Below, one piece after another: positions 1 to 5,049 of a stretch of 7,036 nucleotides of DNA (within the stretch, counting starts at the first letter, position 1; each line of letters starts with the position of its first letter). The stretch lies in the NCBI GenBank assembly GCA_002683195.1, contig NYSW01000057.1, forward strand, positions 10,165 to 17,200, in the 5' to 3' direction. The notes under the pieces are model-generated. The model was not told the DNA's origin, made no database searches, and was given only the letters and a program-made list of their open reading frames with translations. The stretch comes from Phycisphaerae bacterium. GTDB lineage: Bacteria; Planctomycetota; Phycisphaerae; Phycisphaerales; SM1A02. The position numbers and the translations under genes were made by a program.

Positions 1-163
1 TGACGGTAATGAACCCGGACGGAACACGTCAAACGAACGAACACGGCGATCCGAAGACCGGGGAAGCCTTTTTTGCTCGCCCCCGCCGCGAGGGTCGCGT
101 GTCCGTCGTCGGGGCCCGGCATCGAATTCACGAATCGTGGTTCGAGCCCGGTAGGCTCCGAGC
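1..163. other. 5' flank of the alkyltransferase gene, no gene recognised
   Basis: No convincing gene is seen here. An open frame starting at base 9 runs on into the alkyltransferase gene in another frame and has no recognisable domain, so it is treated as chance. A run of six T (68-73) could belong to a terminator of an upstream gene, but I found no clean stem directly before it. An imperfect inverted repeat lies at 123-144, about 20 nt upstream of the next start codon. Confidence 0.4.
123..144. repeat. Imperfect inverted repeat upstream of the ogt-type gene
   Basis: The arms CGAATTCACG (123-132) and CGTGGTTCG (136-144) pair with one bulged T (128) and one T-G wobble around the loop AAT. The repeat ends 19 nt before the start codon at 164. 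It could be an operator or a small hairpin in the leader, but a short imperfect repeat of this kind can also arise by chance. Confidence 0.3.
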
Positions 164-682
164 ATGTCCGATTCCAGACATCGAATCCTCGCATCTCCGA
201 CCGGCGACTTCTACGTCCGACGACTTGAAGAGGGTCAGGTCGAGACCGGGTGGTGCTCGATGCTCGAGCACGGAGGATCCAGCGAATGGAGGGCCCGGCA
301 CTTCGGCCCCACGGATGAAACCCTCCTCCCGTCGCTCTGCGATCGCATCCTCCGATCCATGGCCGGAGAGCAGGTGAACTTCGACGACATCGACCTTCCC
401 CGCGGAACCGCCTTTCAGCGGGCCATCTGGCGGGAAACGCGCAGAATCCGCCTTGGTCTGGTTCGAACCTATGGCGACCTCGCCGCCGCCGTAGGCCGCC
501 CCACAGCCGCCCGGGCGGTCGGCCAGGCGATGCGCCGCAATCCGCAACCGATCGTGACCCCGTGCCATCGCGTGGTTTCGGCCTCCGGCCCCGGCGGATT
601 TGGTGGTCATGGAGCCGACGGACGATGGTCGAAGATCAAGGCGACGCTGCTCGAAGCGGAAGCCGTCGACACTCGGATCTGA
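164..682 (+). CDS. ogt: Methylated-DNA--[protein]-cysteine S-methyltransferase (O6-alkylguanine DNA alkyltransferase)
   Basis: This 172-residue protein belongs to the suicide alkyltransferase family, which moves the methyl group from O6-methylguanine (and O4-methylthymine) in DNA to its own cysteine and so repairs alkylation damage in one step. The C-terminal domain carries the family hallmarks: YGDLA with the nucleotide-flipping Tyr103, the ARAVGQAMRRNP helix with the arginine finger Arg117 and the conserved Asn126, and the active site PCHRVV with acceptor Cys134 followed by GPGGFGG. Residues 1-80 form the poorly conserved N-terminal domain. The length fits stand-alone Ogt/MGMT proteins; the Ada regulatory domain with its second acceptor cysteine is absent. 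The ATG at 164 has a weak GTAGG Shine-Dalgarno-like sequence 8 nt upstream, and the domain fits this start. The next gene is 142 nt away, so it is probably transcribed alone. The family is certain; ogt is chosen over other names because the protein is short and stand-alone. Confidence 0.93.
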   Translation: MSDSRHRILASPTGDFYVRRLEEGQVETGWCSMLEHGGSSEWRARHFGPTDETLLPSLCDRILRSMAGEQVNFDDIDLPRGTAFQRAIWRETRRIRLGLVRTYGDLAAAVGRPTAARAVGQAMRRNPQPIVTPCHRVVSASGPGGFGGHGADGRWSKIKATLLEAEAVDTRI

Positions 683-720
683 AGGAAAACACGTTCCGTG
701 AACCTGATTTGCGTTTCGGA

Positions 721-750
721 TTGCAGGAACCGTGGTCACTGGCCGACAAT
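721..750 (+). promoter_or_regulatory. Candidate promoter for the UDP-glucose dehydrogenase gene
   Basis: In the 142-nt gap after the alkyltransferase gene, TTGCAG (721-726) and GACAAT (745-750) resemble sigma-70 -35 and -10 boxes (four of six matches each) with an 18-bp spacer. This would give a leader of about 70 nt. No clear terminator is seen between the two genes. The call rests on consensus matching alone, and a GC-rich organism may use other sequences. Confidence 0.25.
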
Positions 751-824
751 CCCGCTAGGGTTTGAAATTCGGTGGCAGTCCCAGCCCACCTCCTTGCAGT
801 CCCAAGATCCCGGAGTACTCGTTC

Positions 825-2174
825 ATGAAGCTCACGATGGTCGGAAGTGGATATGTCGGCCTGGTCACCGGTGCCTGTTTCGCCGAGACCGGTAATGACG
901 TCACCTGTCTGGATGTCGACGAGAAGAAGATCGCGATGCTCAATCGGGGCGAGAGTCCGATCTACGAGCCCGGGCTGAGCGAGATGATCGTGCGGAACGC
1001 CGAGGCGGAACGCCTGTCGTTCACCACCGACAAGGCCGCGGCCTATCGCGACGCCGAAGTGATCTTCATCTGCGTGGGAACGCCGAGTGACACCGACGGT
1101 TCCGCCGATCTTCAGTACGTGCTTCGCGTGGCCGAGGACATCGCCGACGTCATCGATTCGCTGGGAACCGACCAGACGGCCAAGACCGTGGTCGTGAAGA
1201 GCACGGTGCCCGTGGGGACGAGCCACAAGGTCCGCGACCTCATCAAGAGCCGAACCAACGCCCCCTTCCACATCGCGGACAACCCCGAGTTTCTCAAGGA
1301 AGGCGATGCGATCAGTGACTTCATGAAGCCCGATCGCGTGGTCTGCGGCATCGAGAGCGAAGGCGCTGAAACCTCGATGCGAGAGCTCTACGAACCCTTC
1401 GTCCGCCAGGGCAACCCGATCTTCATGATGGACGTTCGCAGCGCTGAGATGGTGAAGTACGCATCCAACGCCATGCTCGCCTGCAAGATCTCCTTCGTGA
1501 ACGAGATCTCCCGCCTCTGCGAGTCCTACGGGGCCGACATCAAGAACGTTCGAGAAGGCATGTGCGCCGATCGCCGAATCGGAAATCAGTTCCTGTATCC
1601 CGGCCTCGGCTACGGCGGCTCGTGCTTCCCCAAGGACACCCTTGCGGTGTGCTCGATGGGCCGTGAGGCTGGAATGCCCTGCAAACTGAACGAGGCCGTC
1701 CACGAGGTCAACCAGGAGCAGCGGGGCTGGTTCTGGGACAAGATCACCGCGGTCATGGGAACGGAGTTGGAAGGTCGAACCCTCGCGTTCTGGGGCGTGT
1801 CCTTCAAGCCCAAGACCGACGACATCCGTGAATCCCCCGCCATCGCACTCATGAAGATGGCGGTGGCGGCGGGTGCGAAGGTCAAGGCTTTCTGCCCGGA
1901 AGGCCTTGAGCACCTCGGAACCGAGTTTCCGCCCGCCGAACACGCCGAAGGCATGTACGAGTGCCTGGCGGGTGCCGATGCCCTCGTCGTCTGCACCGAA
2001 TGGAACGAATTCCGCTCGCCGGACTTCGAAAAGATCGGCGCTCTGCTCGGATCCAAGACGATCTTCGACGGTCGAAACGTCTACCGTCGGCAGCTGATGG
2101 CGGAAATGGGGTTCACCTATGTTTCCGTCGGCCGACCCCCGGTACTCGCATCCAACACCGGGGCGAATGCCTGA
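825..2174 (+). CDS. ugd: UDP-glucose 6-dehydrogenase
   Basis: The enzyme oxidises UDP-glucose to UDP-glucuronate with two NAD+ in the cytoplasm and supplies uronic acid for capsule, exopolysaccharide or LPS sugars. The 449 residues show the full family layout: an N-terminal Rossmann fold with GSGYVG (7-12) and an acidic strand end (Asp30, Asp32), the NPEFLKEG motif (153-160), the central dimerisation helix with conserved Lys211 in AEMVKYASNA, the catalytic loop GYGGSCFPKD with nucleophile Cys267, and a C-terminal UDP-binding domain with FKPKTDDIRESPA (327-339). Length matches the usual 430-450. The frame stays open upstream to a TTG at 762, but the ATG at 825 is chosen because the Rossmann strand MKLTMVGSGYVG begins there and GGAG lies 9 nt before it (812-815). 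UDP-mannose/ManNAc dehydrogenases of the same superfamily are an alternative, but the DNPEFLKEG and FKPKTDD motifs favour UDP-glucose. No glycosyltransferase cluster is adjacent, so the polymer it serves cannot be named. Confidence 0.95.
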   Translation: MKLTMVGSGYVGLVTGACFAETGNDVTCLDVDEKKIAMLNRGESPIYEPGLSEMIVRNAEAERLSFTTDKAAAYRDAEVIFICVGTPSDTDGSADLQYVLRVAEDIADVIDSLGTDQTAKTVVVKSTVPVGTSHKVRDLIKSRTNAPFHIADNPEFLKEGDAISDFMKPDRVVCGIESEGAETSMRELYEPFVRQGNPIFMMDVRSAEMVKYASNAMLACKISFVNEISRLCESYGADIKNVREGMCADRRIGNQFLYPGLGYGGSCFPKDTLAVCSMGREAGMPCKLNEAVHEVNQEQRGWFWDKITAVMGTELEGRTLAFWGVSFKPKTDDIRESPAIALMKMAVAAGAKVKAFCPEGLEHLGTEFPPAEHAEGMYECLAGADALVVCTEWNEFRSPDFEKIGALLGSKTIFDGRNVYRRQLMAEMGFTYVSVGRPPVLASNTGANA

Positions 2175-2225
2175 TCCGCCCGGTGAAATCCTGCAAAGAC
2201 CAGGTTCTCCCACCGAAAATCCTCC

Positions 2226-2259
2226 GGATCACCGTACGACAAGGTGATGATCCACCTTG
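2226..2259 (+). repeat. Two overlapping, mutually exclusive hairpin stems between ugd and the FHA gene
   Basis: GGATCA (2226-2231) can pair with TGATCC (2248-2253). CAAGGTG (2240-2246) can pair perfectly with CACCTTG (2253-2259) around the loop ATGATC. The stems share bases, so only one can form at a time. No T-run follows, so this is not a standard terminator. The alternative GTG (2244) and ATG (2247) starts of the FHA gene would lie inside these stems. Confidence 0.35.
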
Positions 2260-2297
2260 CCTCACCACTCGCGGCCCCCTGTGGAAGCCCGCACCCG

Positions 2298-3146
2298 ATG
2301 CCCGACCTGCTCGTCGCTCGCGCCGATGGTTCGCTTCTTCATTCGAAGCCGCTTCCTGCACGCGCCACGGTGACGATCGGACGACACCCGGAGAGCGGCG
2401 TGGTGATTCCCGACGATCGGGTGAGCCGACGCCACGCCCTCGTGTTCGAGCACGAAGGAACCTGGCACGCCGTCGACCTGGACAGCACGGCCGGAATCGA
2501 AGGCCCCGGCGGCCCGACCGCCCTTCTTCAATTCGATCCCGCCGAAGCCTGGATCAATCTCGGCCCGGTCGTGATCTGGGTTGATGGAATCAAGCCGAAG
2601 ATCCCCGTCCACCCCCCCCGGCCCATTGAACGCAAACAGACGCCGATTCTTCGAACCCGGGAGGATTACGTGGACCGGGCGGTCCCGGGCGCCGCCTCGG
2701 ACGCCGGGTCTCTCCTGATCGCGTTCCATCGATCCGACGCCCACCGGGGAGGGCTTCGCCTGCTTGACCTGGCCGGCGCGGACCGTGTGCTGATCGGCCG
2801 CGATCCGACCTGCGACGTGGTGGTCGAGGACGAATCGGTCTCCGAAATGGACTGTCTCATCTACCGCGAAGGATCCAAGTGGTCACTGGTCGATCTCCGA
2901 CCCGAGGCCCTCCACGCCCCGAAGACTCCGCGAAGGAGACGTCTCGGACCGGGCGTCAGCCACCAGATCGGCCCGCTCACCCTGGCTGCGGTGGCGAGCG
3001 AACCTGCGATTCCCCGGCTCTCCGCCGACGGCCAGGCCCTCTTTGACGAAACCCTCGATGTCCCCGATCTCGGCTCGATCTTTGCCAATCCGACGATCAC
3101 CAATGAGCGTCCAATCCCCGACAAATCGGGCGACCAGAACGCCTGA
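2298..3146 (+). CDS. Tandem FHA-domain protein (second domain degenerate)
   Basis: FHA domains bind phosphothreonine peptides, usually as adaptors for Ser/Thr kinase signalling. In this 282-residue form the first domain (about 1-98) has the GR motif (Gly28-Arg29), then VSRRHA with Ser43 and His46, and DLDSTAG, where the usual Asn of STNG is Ala65. The second (about 150-233) has LIGRDPTCDVVVEDESVS (Gly167-Arg168), but SxxH is SEMD (182-185) and no NG follows; LGPGVSHQIGPLTL is the usual last pair of strands. It has therefore probably lost phosphopeptide binding. The two are joined by a Pro/Arg-rich linker (about 99-135), and a 45-residue tail without a recognised domain follows. No signal peptide or membrane segment is seen. 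The ATG at 2298 is chosen because the FHA fold begins at once and GGAAG (2283-2287) lies 10 nt upstream; GTG 2244 or ATG 2247 would add 17-18 residues and have no ribosome binding site. No kinase or phosphatase gene is in the window, so the partner is unknown. Confidence 0.8.
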   Translation: MPDLLVARADGSLLHSKPLPARATVTIGRHPESGVVIPDDRVSRRHALVFEHEGTWHAVDLDSTAGIEGPGGPTALLQFDPAEAWINLGPVVIWVDGIKPKIPVHPPRPIERKQTPILRTREDYVDRAVPGAASDAGSLLIAFHRSDAHRGGLRLLDLAGADRVLIGRDPTCDVVVEDESVSEMDCLIYREGSKWSLVDLRPEALHAPKTPRRRRLGPGVSHQIGPLTLAAVASEPAIPRLSADGQALFDETLDVPDLGSIFANPTITNERPIPDKSGDQNA

Positions 3147-3233
3147 AGTCGTGTTTTGAAGGGTTTTCGAGGCCCTTCCCACCAAAAGCACTGAAAAAAT
3201 AGTCCTTTCCGACGTTTTACGCCGACTTGCGTA

Positions 3234-3262
3234 TTGTCGAGGTCGCACGGCATCGGTAGATT
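3234..3262 (+). promoter_or_regulatory. Candidate sigma-70-like promoter for the HU-like gene
   Basis: TTGTCG (3234-3239) and TAGATT (3257-3262) match the -35 and -10 consensus at four of six positions each, with an ideal 17-bp spacer, just after an AT-rich stretch. A transcript from here would begin near 3269 and carry a leader of about 290 nt that includes the whole hairpin cluster. This is consensus matching only. Confidence 0.3.
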
Positions 3263-3318
3263 CCGGCGGGAAACGCGGTGTTTCTCCGATGTGCACCGCA
3301 ACTCGACGCCCTCTTTTG

Positions 3319-3434
3319 CCGGTCGCCCAAGACCGGTGGGACCGATGGAATGGTCCCGGGGCCCCGGTGAAACCCGGTTCGGACTCCCGCGCGGGAGTCG
3401 GACCTCCAAGGAACAGCGTCCCGACGGATCGGGA
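3319..3434 (+). other. Cluster of GC-rich hairpins in the presumed leader of the HU-like gene
   Basis: Perfect short stems follow one another within 116 nt: CCGGTC/GACCGG (3319-3324 with 3331-3336), GGGACC/GGTCCC (3338-3343 with 3352-3357), the palindrome CCGGGGCCCCGG (3356-3367), which overlaps the previous arm, GACTCCC/GGGAGTC with loop GCGC (3382-3388 with 3393-3399, part of an 18-bp perfect palindrome), and TCCCGA/TCGGGA with loop CGGA (3419-3424 with 3429-3434). None is followed by a T-run, so they are not ordinary terminators. They may form a structured 5' leader or a separate small RNA. I do not recognise a known riboswitch class. Confidence 0.4.
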
Positions 3435-3561
3435 TCGTCACCGCCTGCCGACCTGCTGGAATTCATTCAGGTTCCGCCTTCTTTCGAGGGTGGACCCGAC
3501 TCCAGCCCCGGTCCCAGACGACTCGATTCCCGACCTTCCAGACGCGAGAGGATTGAACTCC

Positions 3562-4056
3562 ATGGCCAAGAAGAAGACCACTCGTCGCCCTGCCGCCAAG
3601 AAGACCGCTCGCAAGACGACGGCCAAGAAGACGGTTCGCAAGCCCGCCGCCAAGAAGACCGCTCGCAAGACGACGGCCAAGAAGAAGGCTCCCGCGAAGA
3701 AGGCTGCCAAGAAGGCTCCGGCCAAGAAGGCCGCAAAGAAGACCACCGCCATCAAGGGTTCCACCGATCCGCGAACCAAGAGCCAGATCTTCAACACCAT
3801 CGCCGATGCGACGGAGATGAGTCGCAAGGAGATCACCACCGTCCTCGGCGCTCTCGAGTCGATGATCGTGGCCGACCTCAAGAAGGGCACCGCCGTCAAG
3901 CTCATGGGCATGAAGTTGACCGTGAAGAAGAAGCCCGCCACCAAGGCCCGCAAGGGAACCAACCCCTTCACCGGCGAGCAGATGATGTTCAAGGCGAAGC
4001 CCGCCTCCAAGGCCGTCAAGGTCCGGGCGCTCAAGACCCTCAACGACCAGGTCTGA
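3562..4056 (+). CDS. HU-family DNA-binding protein with histone-H1-like Lys/Ala/Thr-rich N-terminal tail
   Basis: This 164-residue protein is probably an abundant nucleoid protein that bends and compacts DNA. Residues 1-65 are almost only Lys, Ala, Thr, Arg and Pro, in AAKK/APAKKAAKK-type units like eukaryotic linker-histone tails; the segment PAAKKTARKTTAKK occurs twice (10-23 and 28-41). Residues 72-164 form the HU/IHF fold: helices around KSQIFNTIADATEMSRKEITTVLGALESMI (split here as 73-102), then the beta arm, whose tip RKGTNPFTGE (130-139) contains Pro135, the counterpart of the DNA-intercalating proline of HU. The usual GFGTF turn is replaced by GMKLTV (116-121). Typical HU is about 90 residues, so the tail accounts for the extra length. 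The ATG at 3562 is chosen because the basic tail starts there and AGAGGA lies 9 nt upstream. The gene has its own long leader and a strong terminator, consistent with high, independent expression. Tailed HU proteins are known from planctomycetes and some other lineages, so the architecture is not itself new. Confidence 0.88.
   Translation: MAKKKTTRRPAAKKTARKTTAKKTVRKPAAKKTARKTTAKKKAPAKKAAKKAPAKKAAKKTTAIKGSTDPRTKSQIFNTIADATEMSRKEITTVLGALESMIVADLKKGTAVKLMGMKLTVKKKPATKARKGTNPFTGEQMMFKAKPASKAVKVRALKTLNDQV
3592..3684 (+). repeat. 39-bp direct repeat, two exact copies in the tail of the HU-like gene
   Basis: Bases 3592-3630 and 3646-3684 are identical and sit exactly 54 nt (18 codons) apart, so both are read in the same frame as AAKKTARKTTAKK. 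Identity at the third codon positions points to a recent duplication or gene conversion, not convergence of a simple amino-acid composition. Such a repeat could allow the tail to change length by slippage or recombination in 18-codon steps. Confidence 0.85.
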
Positions 4057-4092
4057 TCCCTGCCCCGTGCCCCCCAAGGCACGAACGAAGTC

Positions 4093-4129
4093 AAAGGCCC
4101 CCGCCGAGTTCGACTCGGCGGGGGCTTTT
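4093..4129 (+). terminator. Rho-independent terminator after the HU-like gene, possibly bidirectional
   Basis: A 17-bp stem (4093-4109 with 4113-4129) closes around the loop TCG. All pairs are Watson-Crick except one G-T at 4096/4126. The core is the GC-rich GGCCCCCGCCGAG and the right arm ends in TTTT. It begins 36 nt after the HU-like stop codon. On the opposite strand it sits 32 nt beyond the murQ stop and ends in CTTT, so it may also stop the convergent transcript, though less efficiently. Confidence 0.88.
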
Positions 4130-4161
4130 CATTGGTCGTTCCAGTTCCTGACCGTTGGAGA

Positions 4162-5049
4162 TCAGGGCGCCCCGAGCCCTTCGGATTCGAGACGCTCCAC
4201 CGCGGATCGCAATGATTCGTCGGACGCGTGCAATGCCCGGTCGGCTGCGACCCGATCCAGACCGGGAAAGAGCTCACAGAGGATTCGAAGGCACCGATCC
4301 CGCAACTTTTCGTTGGTGGCCCGCAGATCGATCATGCGGCTACCTCGGACCTTGCCCAGCCGGGTGAAGACACTGGTGGTCAGCGTGTTGAGCGCAATCT
4401 TGGTGGCAGTGCCCGCTGCGAGCCGAGTGGAGCCGGTGAGCAGCTCCGGACCGGTCTCCAGGACCACGAGGTGGTCGCATCCCGCAGGAACCGACCGACG
4501 AGCGCAGGAGATCAACGCCGTCCGGGCGTGGCAACGGGAGGCTTCCGCGATCCCCCCGAGGACGAAGGGCGTGGTGCCTCCCGCCGCGATCCCGACCACG
4601 ACGTCGTTCGCCCCGAGTCCGAGTTCGGTCAAGGCGGGAATCGCCCCGTGCAGATCATCTTCCGCGCCCTCGCTCGAGCGCCGGAGCGCCCGGTCCCCTC
4701 CGGCCACGATCCCCACCACTGTTTCGGGATTCGAACGGAAAGTCGGGGGGCATTCCGACGCGTCAAGGACTCCGAGTCGACCGCTGGTGCCCGCTCCCAG
4801 ATAGACCAGCCGACCACCATGACGCAGACCGGCGACCACGTCTTCGACCACCGCTGCAATCTCCATGGAAACGGCCTCGACCGCCCGAACCGCACGATCC
4901 TGATCGCTCACCAGGGTGCGGACCAGCATCTCGGTCGGCAATGATTCCAGCGAGACTCCCGACGGATGAGGTTTTTCGGTGTCGACGTCGCTCCGATCCG
5001 GCGGCAACCGCCGGCCCTCCGAGGGCGAGGAGGATTCGTTGAAAGTCAT
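4162..5049 (-). CDS. murQ: N-acetylmuramic acid 6-phosphate etherase
   Basis: MurQ cleaves the D-lactyl ether of MurNAc-6-phosphate to give GlcNAc-6-phosphate and D-lactate, a cytoplasmic step in recovering cell-wall sugars. The 295 residues form the SIS-type sugar-isomerase fold: GGRLVYLGAGTSGRLGVLDASECPPTF (about 78-104) with catalytic-type Glu99, SEGAEDD with Glu130 (equivalents of E. coli Glu83 and Glu114), TGSTRLAAGTATK (205-217) and ATNEKL (244-249). E. coli MurQ has 298 residues. One difference stands out: the AASGRTP loop of E. coli is AAGGTTP here (156-161), so the serine is glycine. Residues 1-30 are a polar extension rich in Ser, Pro and Glu. The ATG at 5049 is chosen over the upstream one at 5103 because it forms an ATGA overlap with the stop of the peptidase gene and has GGAG 7 nt before it. 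A MurNAc kinase, NagZ or a PTS transporter is not in the window, so the source of MurNAc-6-P is not shown. Confidence 0.93.
   Translation of the reverse strand: MTFNESSSPSEGRRLPPDRSDVDTEKPHPSGVSLESLPTEMLVRTLVSDQDRAVRAVEAVSMEIAAVVEDVVAGLRHGGRLVYLGAGTSGRLGVLDASECPPTFRSNPETVVGIVAGGDRALRRSSEGAEDDLHGAIPALTELGLGANDVVVGIAAGGTTPFVLGGIAEASRCHARTALISCARRSVPAGCDHLVVLETGPELLTGSTRLAAGTATKIALNTLTTSVFTRLGKVRGSRMIDLRATNEKLRDRCLRILCELFPGLDRVAADRALHASDESLRSAVERLESEGLGAP

Larger units (their letters stand above)
3147..3561 (+). other. Long gap before the HU-like gene: promoter region and structured leader
   Basis: No gene is supported in these 415 bases. The first part (about 3150-3240) is relatively AT-rich, with A- and T-runs, and suits a promoter region. 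The second part is GC-rich and holds a run of short hairpins (3319-3434), listed separately. The reading frame of the HU-like gene stays open back to 3289, but the implied residues are a Pro/Arg-rich string without family character, so this is taken as untranslated. The final 15 nt contain the Shine-Dalgarno-like AGAGGA (3547-3552), 9 nt before the ATG. Confidence 0.5.

Noticed and set aside
9..377. 122-codon frame at the left edge
   Set aside because: It overlaps more than 200 bases of the alkyltransferase gene in another frame and has no recognisable motif.
762..824. Upstream TTG start adding 21 residues to UDP-glucose dehydrogenase
   Set aside because: The Rossmann strand begins directly at the ATG at 825, which also has a GGAG at proper distance; the extension is Pro/Ser-rich and unlike the family.
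636..2213. 525-codon open frame on the minus strand, antisense to the UDP-glucose dehydrogenase gene
   Set aside because: It mirrors a strongly supported gene with G/C-biased third positions, which creates long open antisense frames. Its translation is His/Asp/Gly-rich with no family motif.
3158..3178. GAAGGG/CCCTTC hairpin after the FHA gene as its terminator
   Set aside because: The stem is only 6 bp with a 9-nt loop and no T-run follows, so it is not supported as a rho-independent terminator.
3289..3561. 91-codon in-frame N-terminal extension of the HU-like protein
   Set aside because: The added residues are Pro/Arg-rich without domain character, cover the hairpin cluster, and the ATG at 3562 has a Shine-Dalgarno-like AGAGGA and starts the basic tail.
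3234..4151. 305-codon plus-strand frame rich in Gln, Asp, Glu and Gly overlapping the HU-like gene
   Set aside because: It is the +1-type shadow of the lysine-rich AAG/GCC repeats; the HU frame has a clear domain, ribosome binding site and matching terminator.
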